Of a stretch of DNA of 64,000 nucleotides, positions 52,158 to 61,735 are shown one piece after another. The DNA is from Hydrotalea sp. Lineage in GTDB: Bacteria > Bacteroidota > Bacteroidia > Chitinophagales > Chitinophagaceae. Numbering within the stretch: position 1 is the first letter of the stretch; each line of letters opens with the position of its first letter. The notes under the pieces are model-generated. The model was not told the origin of the DNA. It ran no database searches and saw nothing but the letters and a program-made list of their open reading frames with translations. A program made the position numbers and the translations under genes. The stretch spans positions 1 to 64,000 of the forward strand of contig JAKRSC010000011.1 in the NCBI GenBank assembly GCA_022402565.1. The letters are read 5' to 3'.

Positions 52158-53408
52158 ATGCAACCTAAAAAGAAACCCCTTCCTCAAATCAGTATGTTTA
52201 TGGTGCCGCCAGTAATACCATCGGATGATAAACAACGATTAAAAGAACTCCATAGTTATGGTGTACTAGACACTATGTACGAGGAGGAGTTCAACGATGT
52301 GGTTCGATTGGCTGCACGTTTGTGTCAGATGCCAATTGCTATGATTTCGTTGGTTGATAAGAAGCGCTTATGGTTCAAGGCTAAAATTGGGATTAATGAT
52401 GTAGAGTTGCCAAGGGAAATTTCATTTTGTGCGCATGTAGTTGCTAGCGATCAAAACTTTTTTGAAGTACAAGATGCTTTGCATGATCAAAGATTTGAGG
52501 ACAATCCGTGGGTAAAAGAAGAGCCTAATGTTCGTTACTATGCAGCTGTTCCTTTAATCAATAAAAATGGGTACAAAATGGGTACACTTTGTGTGTACGA
52601 CCATCAGCCCAATTCTTTGGATGAAGATCAACAATATACTTTGAAGATACTTGCTAAGCAAGTTGTAAAACTGCTAGAGCACAGGTTGGTGAATCGTAAA
52701 ATGGAGCAACAGCAAGAGAAATTGCAAGTGCAAATGGATTTACAGAACAGAATACTTTCCATTATTGCTCATGACGTTCGCAATCCAATTCACGCAGTAA
52801 AAAGTATTATTGAATTAAGCAATCGCAAAGTGCTGGCTCAGCAACAAGCCAACGAACTAATGGGCATGGCTGGTAAGCAAATAGATGGAACTCTAGAGCT
52901 GCTTAACAACCTCATTGATTGGGGTAGTATGCAAATGCGAGGCAAAGGTTTTGAAACTGAAAAGGTTCACTTGCGCACATTGGTGAGTAATATGTACAAG
53001 ACTTTTGAGGTCATAGCATCTCTCAAGTCTAATATTATGGTGAACTTAGTTGATGAAGACTTATTCATTGTAAGTGATATCAACGCACTCCGATTTATTC
53101 TACGAAACTTAATAAGCAACGCAAATAAATTTACCAAAGAAGGTGTTATTACTGTGTTTGCTCAGCGTGACCAGCAAAATCAAATTGCTATCTCAATTAC
53201 TGATACCGGTGTAGGTATGAGTGAAGAGACCAGGCATCAACTATTTGATGCTGAAAAATACCAAAGTGCTTCTGGCACGGGCAACGAAAAAGGAAGTGGA
53301 CTAGGACTAGTACTTACAAAAGATTTTGTTTCTGCTTTTGGAGGTACCATTCGTGTTGAAAGTAAACTGGGCAAAGGCACTTCTGTTTACCTAACCTTCC
53401 CTAATTAA
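52158..53408 (+). CDS. GAF-domain sensor histidine kinase
   Basis: 416 residues, no transmembrane segment. A GAF domain (~35-175; VRLAARLCQMPIAMISLVDK, FCAHVVAS, YAAVPLINKNGYKMGTLCV) is followed by a short coiled coil and a HisKA dimerisation domain with the phospho-His in IIAHDVRNPIHAV. The HATPase_c domain carries the N box NLISNANKFTKE, DTGVGMS and GSGLGLVLTKDFV. It is a soluble orphan kinase; no response regulator is adjacent. The GAF type is common in cytoplasmic redox or ligand sensors, but the signal is unknown. Its stop overlaps that of the convergent TolC-like gene by 4 bases. Confidence 0.93.
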   Translation: MQPKKKPLPQISMFMVPPVIPSDDKQRLKELHSYGVLDTMYEEEFNDVVRLAARLCQMPIAMISLVDKKRLWFKAKIGINDVELPREISFCAHVVASDQNFFEVQDALHDQRFEDNPWVKEEPNVRYYAAVPLINKNGYKMGTLCVYDHQPNSLDEDQQYTLKILAKQVVKLLEHRLVNRKMEQQQEKLQVQMDLQNRILSIIAHDVRNPIHAVKSIIELSNRKVLAQQQANELMGMAGKQIDGTLELLNNLIDWGSMQMRGKGFETEKVHLRTLVSNMYKTFEVIASLKSNIMVNLVDEDLFIVSDINALRFILRNLISNANKFTKEGVITVFAQRDQQNQIAISITDTGVGMSEETRHQLFDAEKYQSASGTGNEKGSGLGLVLTKDFVSAFGGTIRVESKLGKGTSVYLTFPN

Positions 53409-54856
53409 TTTCCTGTCTCATCCCAACCACCACCGAGTGCTCTGTACAAATGCACTTTAGCAAGTAGTTGCTTTCTTCTATTATCAACCAATTGCAACTG
53501 AGTTTGTAATGCGCCTTGCTGTGCATACAAAATTTCAATATAACCAGCTCTAGCGGTTCGAAACAAATCGCGCGAAATATCTACTGCTGCAAGCGATGTT
53601 TCTACTTCACGCTTTTTTAATTCAAATGCTTGATCCAAATTTTTGAGTCGAACCATTTCATTGTACACTTCAGTATATGCTTTAATAACCTGATATTGGT
53701 ACTGATAAAGTACTTCAAGTTGATAAGCATTTGCTTGCTCGAACTGCGCTTTGATAGCAGCTTTATTAACCAATGGTGCTGTTAACCCACCTATCAAGCC
53801 ATAAGCAATGGATTCAGGCATTCTAAAAAGTAAATCAGGTCTAAATGCTTGAAAACCAATCATAGCATTTATTTGAAAGCTAGGTAGAAATGCCTTTCTC
53901 GCAGCTTCTGCATTCATTTTTGCAGCTGCCACCTGAAAACTAGCCTGACGAATATCTGGTCTTTTTTCTAAAAGCAAAGATGGAATACCTACGTTCACGG
54001 TTTTCTCCATTTGCGGAAGAAAGAATTGACTGCCTCTTAGCACTTTTTCTGGAAAACCACCAATTAGCTGACAAATTAAATTTTCAGTTTCAATTTGTTG
54101 TGTAACAATTTCCCAACGCAGTGCTTTTGTATTTAAAAGTTGTGCTTCAAATTGTTTAACGGCCAATTCTGTAGCAGCGGCAGCTTGCTTTTGGATTTTA
54201 ATAACTTCAAAAGCTTGTTCTTGAAGTTGAATGGTATTATCAATGATTTGTATGGTTTCATCCAACGATTGCAAGGTGAAATAAGCACTTGCAATTTCAC
54301 TAATAAGAATTGTTGTAAATAAATTTTTGCCTTCTCTGCTTGCAAAAAACTGTGCAATAGCAGCTTTTTTTCTGTTTTTTAATTTACCCCAAAGATCAGC
54401 CTCCCATGAGCTTTGAAAAGCAACCCAATAATCGGGTAGGTCAATTGGAACAATTTTTCCTGGTACAATATCTGTTACAATATTACCCGCACCATCCATA
54501 GTGTATAATCCAAATCTTCTCAAGCTGGTTGTAAGCATGGGTTGTACTGTAGGACGCATTGCTCCGGAAGCTCTTAGCCATTCAGCTTCTGCAGTTTTCA
54601 TTCTTTGTGTAAACTGCTTAAGATCTAGGTTGTTTTGCAGTCCTTTTTCAATAAGTGCAATAAGCTGAGGATCTTTATAGTAAGACTTCCAAGACATGCT
54701 TGCGGCCGATATTGTATCGGACGAAGATTGAGCAGGAAATGTATTGGGAAGATTTGCAGTATTTTCTCCAGAAGTAATTGCCGGGGTTTTACAGGATGAC
54801 AATAAAAGTCCACTTATGCAAAATGCAGAAAGGTATAGTACAATTGATCTCTTCAT
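53405..54856 (-). CDS. TolC/NodT-family outer-membrane efflux lipoprotein
   Basis: 483 residues. The lipoprotein signal ends SGLLLSSC, typical of NodT-type factors. Two outer-membrane efflux repeats follow, with long coiled coils (ALIEKGLQNNLDLKQFTQRM and, in the second half, LLLEKRPDIRQASFQVAAAK, the conserved RPDIR motif). It is the exit duct for the RND pump whose gene ends 2 bases upstream, and forms a trimer in the outer membrane. Confidence 0.94.
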   Translation of the reverse strand: MKRSIVLYLSAFCISGLLLSSCKTPAITSGENTANLPNTFPAQSSSDTISAASMSWKSYYKDPQLIALIEKGLQNNLDLKQFTQRMKTAEAEWLRASGAMRPTVQPMLTTSLRRFGLYTMDGAGNIVTDIVPGKIVPIDLPDYWVAFQSSWEADLWGKLKNRKKAAIAQFFASREGKNLFTTILISEIASAYFTLQSLDETIQIIDNTIQLQEQAFEVIKIQKQAAAATELAVKQFEAQLLNTKALRWEIVTQQIETENLICQLIGGFPEKVLRGSQFFLPQMEKTVNVGIPSLLLEKRPDIRQASFQVAAAKMNAEAARKAFLPSFQINAMIGFQAFRPDLLFRMPESIAYGLIGGLTAPLVNKAAIKAQFEQANAYQLEVLYQYQYQVIKAYTEVYNEMVRLKNLDQAFELKKREVETSLAAVDISRDLFRTARAGYIEILYAQQGALQTQLQLVDNRRKQLLAKVHLYRALGGGWDETGN

Positions 54857-54858
54857 AG

Positions 54859-57800
54859 TTAAATTGTTTCGGTAAATGGCTTTTTCTCTTTTCTATTCTT
54901 TTTATTCATCCATTCACCTAATTGAGCAAATACAACATATAAGCCAGGGATTAAAATAACCCCAAGAACTGTTCCTAATAGCATTCCTCCCGCTGCGGCA
55001 GAACCAATGGTGTTGTTTCCAATCTTTCCAGCACCAGATGCAAACATCAGCGGAATTAGACCAGCAATAAATGCGAATGAAGTCATAAGAATAGGACGTA
55101 AACGCAAACTAGCACCTTCAATGGCTGCTTGCAATGCATTTGTACCACCTCTATGTTTCATTGCAGCAAATTCAATAATCAAAATTGCGTTCTTACCTAA
55201 AATACCAATCAACATGATCATTGCAATTTGAGCGTAAATGTTATTCTCTAATCCCATCATCCACAAAAACAACAAAGCACCAAATATGCCAAGTGGTAAA
55301 GAGAAAATAACCGCAAGAGGTAAAAGAAAACTTTCGTATTGTGCCGATAGTAATAGATATACGAATAACAAACAAATGATGAAAATATAAATAGCTTGAT
55401 TGCCTGTGTTAGCCTGATCTCTAGAAGATCCTGCCCAGTCATATCCATAGCCTTTTGGCAATTTTTCGGCCGCTACTTCTCTAATGGCCTGAATTGCTTG
55501 ACCACTACTGTATCCTGGAGTTGGCTGTCCGTTTACCATAGCTGAGGTATACATGTTATAGCGAGTAATTTGCTCGGGTCCATACACTTTCTCTACTCTT
55601 ATGAAAGCAGAAAATGGTACCATTTCTCCATCACTGTTTTTGATATACAATTTCAAAAGATCATCGGGTTGGGCTCTATACTGAGGCAGGGCTTGTACCA
55701 TTACGCGATACATTTGACCAAAGCGTATAAAATTGGTTGCATATTCACTACCAATTAATGCCTGTAAAGTACTCATTGCATTGTCTGCTGTTACTTTCTT
55801 TTGTGCAGCTTTATCCGTATCAATATGCAAAAGAAATTGCGGGAAGCTGTTGTTAAAAGTTGTAAATGAATTACTGATTTCAGGCCTTTTATTTAATTCT
55901 TTTACAAATTGATTTGTTACAGCTTGTAGTTTTTGAAGATTACCAGTTCCGGTTTTATCTAAAAGTCGCATTTCAAATCCGCTAGAGTTTCCATAGCCAG
56001 GCACTGGTGGAGGTGTGAAAAACTCAATACTTGCATCTTTAATATGACTGGTTTTGTCAAGAAATGCAGACATAAGTTGTTTGTCATTTCTTTTCCTTTC
56101 ACTCCAGCTATTAAGACTTATTAGGTTCATGCCATATACTGCACCGGTTCCTTCAGAAAGAACGCTGTATCCTGCTAAACTAGAAACGCTGTTCACTTCA
56201 GGAAATGAGGCAGCTATTTGTTGAACTTCATCTACAACCTTCTCGGTTCTTTCCAGTGTTGCACCAGATGGAGTTGTAATGTTTGCATAAATAGCACCTT
56301 GGTCTTCTTCTGGAATAAAACCCGCAGGAACTGAATTTCCAATTAAGCCAGCTGCAAAACTGAAAGCGATGAGTACTCCAAAAGTGACAATTTTTCTATT
56401 TGCAATAAGTTTGATTAGTCCTGTATAAGAACCTTCTAACTGATTATATCTTTTGTTGAACCCGGCAAAAAATTTATTTAAAAAACCTGTTGACGCTTTG
56501 TTCTGTGATGCTCCTTCTTCATGGTGTATCTTTTTTAAGAAGATCATACATAATGCAGGAGTTAAAGTAAGTGCAGTTATTCCCGATAATACAATTGAAA
56601 CAGCCATTGTTAAGGAGAACTGTCTATAAAAAATACCTACAGGACCTTCCATGAAAGAAACTGGAATAAAAACAGCAGACATAACCAAAGTGATTGCAAT
56701 AATGGCACCACTAATTTCTCGCATGGCTTGTTCGGTGGCTTTACGGGGTCCAATATTGCTGTGTTCCATTTTGGCATGTACAGCTTCCACAACTACAATA
56801 GCATTATCCACTACAATACCAATTGCAAGTACCAAAGCAAAAAGAGTAATTAAGTTGAGAGAAAAACCCATTAACTGCATAAAGAAGAAAGTACCTACTA
56901 ATGATACTGGAACTGCTAATACAGGTATTATGGTTGATCTGCTGTCTTGTAAAAAAAGGAATACTACAAGTGCTACAAGGATAAATGCTTCTATCAATGT
57001 TTTCAATACCTCATCAATAGAAGCGTCTAAAAACTTTGATACATCATAGCTTACTGTATAGTCCATGCCTGGTAAGAATGAATTCCCTTTAATCTCATCC
57101 ATTCTTTGCTTAATCCTTTCAATAACTTCTTTTGCATTACTGCCCGGTCTTTGTTTTAACAGGATTGCTGCGGAAGGTTTGCCGTTTTCCTTAGATAATA
57201 CATCATATTCTTGCGAATCAAATTCAACGTCTGCTATGTCTTTTAATCGCACTAGTTCACCAGTGCTGCTGCTTGTAAGAACAATATTCTCATAGCCTTC
57301 TTTTGTATTGTACTTTCCAGTGTATTTTAAAATATATTGAAGACTCTGTGCTTCTTTGCCTGAGCTTTCTCCAATTTTTCCAGGTGCTGCTTCCACATTT
57401 TGCTGTCTGAGCATGCTAATGACTTCTGGAGCTGAAATATTATACATCAACATTTTGTCTGGCTTCAACCAAATACGCATAGCATATTCGCGCATACCCA
57501 TAATATCTGCAAAACCAACTCCCTCAATTCTTTTTAACTCCGGAAGGATATTGATATCTGTGAAATTGTATAAAAATTTCTCATCCAATAATCCATCTGT
57601 ACTTAATATGTTGAGGTACATCAACATACTGTTTTGCACTTTCTCAACTATCACACCCGCTTTAATTACCTCTTCAGGCATTTCATCAAGTGTAGAAGCT
57701 ACCCTGTTTTGCACATTCACTGAAGCAACCTCGGGATCTGTTCCTGATTTGAATACAATTTGAATAACGCTGGTTCCGTCATTACCAGATACGGATGACA

Positions 57801-58032
57801 TATAAGACATACCAGGCACACCATTAATGGCTCTTTCAAGTGGAGTAACAACGGCCTTTACGCATGCATCTGCATTGGCGCCGGTATATTTAGTGGTTAC
57901 AGTTACTTCTGGTGGAGCAATGTCAGGAAACTGTGTTACTGGAAGTTGGGTGAGCGATAAAAGGCCCATTAAAAAAATGAGTACTGATATCACTATTGAT
58001 AATACCGGCCTATGTATAAATTTTTCTGTCAT
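54859..58032 (-). CDS. RND multidrug efflux permease (AcrB/HAE1 type)
   Basis: 1057 residues, full length for the hydrophobe/amphiphile RND class. It has TM1 with FIHRPVLSIVISVLIFLMG, LPVTQFPDIAPPEVTVT, the duplicated 12-helix layout, and TM4 with LAIGIVVDNAIVVVEAVHA, whose acidic residue relays protons. LIGSEYATNFIRFGQMYRV and GSSRDQANTGNQAIY-type segments match AcrB-like proteins. It pumps lipophilic drugs, bile acids or similar compounds from the periplasm; exact substrates cannot be read. It lies between the adaptor (7-base gap) and the TolC-like gene. Confidence 0.96.
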   Translation of the reverse strand: MTEKFIHRPVLSIVISVLIFLMGLLSLTQLPVTQFPDIAPPEVTVTTKYTGANADACVKAVVTPLERAINGVPGMSYMSSVSGNDGTSVIQIVFKSGTDPEVASVNVQNRVASTLDEMPEEVIKAGVIVEKVQNSMLMYLNILSTDGLLDEKFLYNFTDINILPELKRIEGVGFADIMGMREYAMRIWLKPDKMLMYNISAPEVISMLRQQNVEAAPGKIGESSGKEAQSLQYILKYTGKYNTKEGYENIVLTSSSTGELVRLKDIADVEFDSQEYDVLSKENGKPSAAILLKQRPGSNAKEVIERIKQRMDEIKGNSFLPGMDYTVSYDVSKFLDASIDEVLKTLIEAFILVALVVFLFLQDSRSTIIPVLAVPVSLVGTFFFMQLMGFSLNLITLFALVLAIGIVVDNAIVVVEAVHAKMEHSNIGPRKATEQAMREISGAIIAITLVMSAVFIPVSFMEGPVGIFYRQFSLTMAVSIVLSGITALTLTPALCMIFLKKIHHEEGASQNKASTGFLNKFFAGFNKRYNQLEGSYTGLIKLIANRKIVTFGVLIAFSFAAGLIGNSVPAGFIPEEDQGAIYANITTPSGATLERTEKVVDEVQQIAASFPEVNSVSSLAGYSVLSEGTGAVYGMNLISLNSWSERKRNDKQLMSAFLDKTSHIKDASIEFFTPPPVPGYGNSSGFEMRLLDKTGTGNLQKLQAVTNQFVKELNKRPEISNSFTTFNNSFPQFLLHIDTDKAAQKKVTADNAMSTLQALIGSEYATNFIRFGQMYRVMVQALPQYRAQPDDLLKLYIKNSDGEMVPFSAFIRVEKVYGPEQITRYNMYTSAMVNGQPTPGYSSGQAIQAIREVAAEKLPKGYGYDWAGSSRDQANTGNQAIYIFIICLLFVYLLLSAQYESFLLPLAVIFSLPLGIFGALLFLWMMGLENNIYAQIAMIMLIGILGKNAILIIEFAAMKHRGGTNALQAAIEGASLRLRPILMTSFAFIAGLIPLMFASGAGKIGNNTIGSAAAGGMLLGTVLGVILIPGLYVVFAQLGEWMNKKNRKEKKPFTETI

Positions 58033-58039
58033 GATTCAT

Positions 58040-59179
58040 TTAGAATTGGTCCGCTAGTCGCATTAACTCATTCTGCGGTAATGTAATAGGATAAATCTTG
58101 TCACCATTTTTTAAGGTCTCAGCCCCTTCAAAAAGCAGCTTGCTGTTGGCTTGGAGCCCTTTATCAATTACATAAAAATGGGGGATTCTTAGTTTGGGAA
58201 TAATTTGCTGTTGTTTTACAACCTGCGCATCGTCTACTGTAAAAACGTAAATTTTATCTTGTATTTCAAAAGTTGATTTTAATGGAATGAGCATTGCATT
58301 TTTAAGCGGCTTGGTCACTAAAATTTTACCATTAGAGCCATGCTTTAATAACTGCTGGGGGTTTGGAAATCTTGCTCTAAATGCAATATTGCCAGACGAT
58401 TGGTCGAACTCGCTCTCTGTAGCCTCAATTTTACCCTTGAAAGAATAAAGCTGATTATTTGCAAGCATCAAGTCAACTACCTTTGGACCCTGTTCTTTAT
58501 TGCCTATATAATTTAGGTAGTCGCTTTCAGATAAATTAAAATAGGCAAACACTTCTCTATTATCTGAAAGGCTGGTCAATAGAGTTCCTTCCTCAACCAA
58601 GCTTCCTTTTTTATTGGGAATGCGGTTAATGACTCCTGTAAATGGCGCCCGTATTCTTGTGTATGATAAATTCAATTCAGCTAAGGCTAGGCTGGATTTT
58701 TCTTCTTCCATTTTTGCTAGAATTGCCTCTTTTTTCGCCATCAACATTTCCATTTCAGTATTGGAAACAATGTTTTTCTCTAGTAAAAGTTTGGTGTTTT
58801 TAATTTCAACTTCTACAACCTTCAGCTCGGCCTGAATACTTTTTATGGCTGCGTTGGCTTTGATAATATTTTCTTGAAACGCTCTGCTACTAAGGGTGAA
58901 TAAAATATCTCCTTCTCTTACCATTTTACCCTCATCTACATGAATTTGTTCAATGTAGCCGCGTACCTTGGCCCTGATTTCCACATTTTGTAGAGATTGA
59001 ATCTCTGCAACATATTGTTCTTGATAGGAGGTATCAACAATAACGGGACTAATGACTTGAAAACTATCAATAGTGGTTACTTCATTTTTTGTTTCGTTCC
59101 CACAACCAGTTATCAATGATATTTGAGCTATAAATAAGCTGCCTGTAATAATAGGCATCCAGATCCTTTTGGATTGCAT
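58040..59179 (-). CDS. Periplasmic adaptor of the AcrB-type pump (AcrA-like lipoprotein)
   Basis: 379 residues with a lipoprotein signal ending SLITGC. It has the lipoyl halves (VEIRAKVRGYIEQIHVDEGKM and YTRIRAPFTGVINRI), an alpha hairpin between them (IIKANAAIKSIQAELKVVEV ... SLALAELNLS), and a beta-barrel with DSYFNLSESDYLNY-like text. It is the first of three coupled genes (adaptor, pump, duct), a complete tripartite efflux operon. No TetR, MarR or two-component regulator lies next to it. Confidence 0.94.
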   Translation of the reverse strand: MQSKRIWMPIITGSLFIAQISLITGCGNETKNEVTTIDSFQVISPVIVDTSYQEQYVAEIQSLQNVEIRAKVRGYIEQIHVDEGKMVREGDILFTLSSRAFQENIIKANAAIKSIQAELKVVEVEIKNTKLLLEKNIVSNTEMEMLMAKKEAILAKMEEEKSSLALAELNLSYTRIRAPFTGVINRIPNKKGSLVEEGTLLTSLSDNREVFAYFNLSESDYLNYIGNKEQGPKVVDLMLANNQLYSFKGKIEATESEFDQSSGNIAFRARFPNPQQLLKHGSNGKILVTKPLKNAMLIPLKSTFEIQDKIYVFTVDDAQVVKQQQIIPKLRIPHFYVIDKGLQANSKLLFEGAETLKNGDKIYPITLPQNELMRLADQF

Positions 59180-59220
59180 GTAATTATAATTTGAAAGTGA
59201 AAAGAGAGGTTTAAAATCGA

Positions 59221-59568
59221 TTACTTAAAATCAGGAGGCGGACCACAATTGCCAATAACAACAGATAAGTGAAACTGTTTATTTCTATTACCTAATATGG
59301 TAGCGTCTTGATTAATAATAGGAGATATAGCGGTTTTAGTGCTAGGTGTATTGAATTCAAATGGATGTGTGGATTGGAAAGCGTGTCCTTCTAGTTCTCT
59401 GTTTTCTGGTAGTTCCCAGTTTATTTCTTTTTCTTCATCAACTTGATTGATAAGATGATACAGCTTAAAAGTCTTATCAGACTCAAAACCTGAATTATTA
59501 GACATGCCAAACCCTGTATGTACAAATACAAGTGCTACAAGTGTAATAAGTAGTTGTTTTAAGTCCAT
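59221..59568 (-). CDS. Small exported protein of unknown function
   Basis: 115 residues with a signal peptide (LLITLVALVFVHTGFG) and a hydrophilic mature part without repeats or conserved motifs that I recognise; it ends GNCGPPPDFK. It lies 41 bases upstream of the efflux adaptor on the same strand, so it could be part of that operon. A TAATTTCG sequence just before its ATG is one base off the -7 consensus. No function can be assigned. Confidence 0.55.
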   Translation of the reverse strand: MDLKQLLITLVALVFVHTGFGMSNNSGFESDKTFKLYHLINQVDEEKEINWELPENRELEGHAFQSTHPFEFNTPSTKTAISPIINQDATILGNRNKQFHLSVVIGNCGPPPDFK

Positions 59569-59681
59569 TGCGGCGAAATTACAAAAATGAAAAGAAAAGG
59601 CTCATTTTATAGGATGATCGGCTTATAGTGAACTTGTTTCGGTTATTTGAAAAGCATACATTTATTCTTTGATTGAACCAC

Positions 59682-60545
59682 ATGAAAAAAACTTTAATTC
59701 TGTTCTGTTGGGTGCTCCCATTTGTAGTATTTAGTCAAAAAGCAGATCCTGGGTTGTTAAAAAAAGTACAGGAAACTATTCAAGGGTTTAGGGGTGTTGT
59801 AGGCGTTCAAGTCCTTGATATTAAGAAGAATACAATCACTTCCATTCATGCAGACACTGTATTTCCAACCGCCAGCATTGTGAAAATTCCCATCCTGATT
59901 GGGGTGATGGATAAAATTGAGAAAGGCGAATTAGAGTATCATCAAAAACTAGTATACAAAGACTCTCTTTTTTATGCCGGAGAGGATATTTTGGGATCAT
60001 TCAAACACAACGAATCTATTGAGTTGAGTAAAGTGTTGATGCTTATGCTCACAACAAGTGATAATACCGCAAGCTTGTGGTTGCAGGGTCTAGTTGGAAC
60101 TGGTTCAGCTATTAATAAGTTGATGGATAGCCTTGGTTTGCCAAATACCAAGGTAAATAGCAGAACACCTGGAAGGGAAGATGCTAGAAAAGAATTTGGA
60201 TGGGGACAGACCACCCCTCGAGAAATGGCTGAATTGATGCGTATGATTGTAGAGAAGAAAGTTGTTAGTCCCTCTGCAAGTGAAAAAATGTTGCGCTTGC
60301 TTGGAAGAAATTATTGGGATGAAGAGGCTTTAGGTGAAATACCAGCAGGCGTTTTTACGGCAAGTAAAAATGGTGCTGTGAATGCAAGTAGAAGTGAAGT
60401 TGTATATGTAAACCATCCTAAACGACCTTATATCTTCTGTATTATTACAAAAAACAATATTGATCAAAGTTGGAAGAAAGAGAATGAGGCTTGGGAAATG
60501 ACAAGAAGGTTAAGTAGAGTTTTCTGGAATCACTTCAATAAATAA
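59682..60545 (+). CDS. Class A serine hydrolase (beta-lactamase-fold)
   Basis: About 287 residues from the ATG at 59682, with a signal peptide (LILFCWVLPFVVFSQ). The class A beta-lactamase/DD-peptidase fold is evident: SxxK in TASIVKIP, SDN in LTTSDNTAS, and the third motif as KNG (SKNGAVNASRSEV) in place of K[TS]G. In the omega-loop region (RTPGREDARKEFGWGQTTP) I do not see the ExxLN that supplies the deacylating Glu166. It is therefore better called a serine hydrolase than a beta-lactamase; it may act slowly on peptidoglycan-like or amide substrates. It precedes the NagX-like gene by 6 bases. Confidence 0.87.
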   Translation: MKKTLILFCWVLPFVVFSQKADPGLLKKVQETIQGFRGVVGVQVLDIKKNTITSIHADTVFPTASIVKIPILIGVMDKIEKGELEYHQKLVYKDSLFYAGEDILGSFKHNESIELSKVLMLMLTTSDNTASLWLQGLVGTGSAINKLMDSLGLPNTKVNSRTPGREDARKEFGWGQTTPREMAELMRMIVEKKVVSPSASEKMLRLLGRNYWDEEALGEIPAGVFTASKNGAVNASRSEVVYVNHPKRPYIFCIITKNNIDQSWKKENEAWEMTRRLSRVFWNHFNK

Positions 60546-60551
60546 TTAAAC

Positions 60552-61706
60552 ATGCAACAACGCTATTATTCGCTTGATGTGTTTAGAGGTGCCACAGTTG
60601 CCCTTATGATTTTGGTGAACAATCCGGGTAGCTGGAAATATATATACGACCCTCTAGAACATGCTCCCTGGCATGGATGCACACCCACCGACTTAGTGTT
60701 TCCATTTTTCTTATTTGCAGTAGGAAATGCGATGGCTTTTGTTATGCCACGATTTGAAAAAGCTGGTCCAGCCGCATTTTGGCAGAAAGTGATTAAGCGA
60801 ACCTTGCTCATCTTTGGTATTGGCTTGTTTCTTCATTGGAGTCCTTTTATTAAATGGTCGGGTAATGAGTTAGTGGCAAAATCATGGGATCAAATTCGAA
60901 TTTTTGGAGTTCTTCAACGCATAGCTGTCAGTTATTTTTTTGCAAGTATTTTGGTGTATTATGGTAAAACAAGAGGTGCATTTTATGGTGGAATACTTTT
61001 ACTCCTGGTTTATTGGATGCTATGTTTGTTTTTGGGAACACCCGGTGATCCTTACAGCTTGGAAGGATATTTTGGAACACAGATTGATATAGCAGTCCTT
61101 GGAACCAACCATATGTATAAAGGTGAAGGTGTTCCATTCGATCCAGAGGGAATTGCAAGTACCCTACCTGCAATTGTTCAGGTGGTTTTTGGTTTTTTGG
61201 TGGGCGAATACATTCAAAAGAAAGGAAAGAGTTTTGAAATGCTTGCTCAATTATTTGTGGCAGGAATAGTATTAACTGTAGCTGGTTTTATTTGGCATGA
61301 AGTTTTTCCTATCAACAAAAAAATATGGACAAGTAGCTATGTTTTGTATACGACTGGCTTGGCTATTCTCACTTTAGGAACTTTAATTTATTTAATTGAA
61401 TTCAAAGAAAGCAGAGGCGCTTGGAGCAAATTCTTTGACGTGTTTGGAAAAAATCCTTTGTTCATTTTTGTGTTGAGTGGATTCCTTCCAAGATTAACTG
61501 CATTGTTTAGATGGGTAGATCATGTGAATGAAGAAACAGGTAAGCCTGTGTATACATCTGTCTTTCCTTGGTTTTATCAGAATATTTGTAAACCCATTTC
61601 AGACAATCCTAATAACGGTAGTTTGTTCTATGCAATTTGCATTATTGTATTTTATTGGGCAATAGGCTATTGGATGGATAAAAAGAAAATCTACATCAAG
61701 GTATAA
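60552..61706 (+). CDS. NagX-like membrane acyltransferase (DUF5009)
   Basis: 384 residues with about ten transmembrane helices. The opening YYSLDVFRGATVALMILVNN and the following HAPWHGCTPTDLVFPFFLF match the heparan-alpha-glucosaminide N-acetyltransferase/NagX/DUF5009 family, whose conserved His and Asp in that loop are implicated in acetyl transfer across the membrane. Bacteroidota members are thought to act on amino sugars from peptidoglycan or glycans. It is likely co-transcribed with the serine hydrolase, hinting at an envelope role. It is followed by a terminator hairpin. Confidence 0.9.
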   Translation: MQQRYYSLDVFRGATVALMILVNNPGSWKYIYDPLEHAPWHGCTPTDLVFPFFLFAVGNAMAFVMPRFEKAGPAAFWQKVIKRTLLIFGIGLFLHWSPFIKWSGNELVAKSWDQIRIFGVLQRIAVSYFFASILVYYGKTRGAFYGGILLLLVYWMLCLFLGTPGDPYSLEGYFGTQIDIAVLGTNHMYKGEGVPFDPEGIASTLPAIVQVVFGFLVGEYIQKKGKSFEMLAQLFVAGIVLTVAGFIWHEVFPINKKIWTSSYVLYTTGLAILTLGTLIYLIEFKESRGAWSKFFDVFGKNPLFIFVLSGFLPRLTALFRWVDHVNEETGKPVYTSVFPWFYQNICKPISDNPNNGSLFYAICIIVFYWAIGYWMDKKKIYIKV

Positions 61707-61727
61707 AAAAACCGCCCGAAGGCGGTT
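61705..61727 (-). terminator. lysS terminator
   Basis: A 7-bp stem (aaccgcc 61710-61716, ggcggtt 61721-61727) with a CGAA tetraloop (TTCG on the minus strand) is followed on that strand by a T-run (A-run 61705-61711). It lies 9 bases past the lysS stop and abuts the stop of the convergent NagX-like gene, so it may also act weakly on that transcript. Confidence 0.9.
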
Positions 61728-61735
61728 TAGCATTT

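Noticed and set aside
59682-60545. Antibiotic-resistance beta-lactamase
   Set aside because: The KNG motif and the absence of a recognisable ExxLN omega-loop argue against a true beta-lactamase; a general class A serine hydrolase is the safer call.
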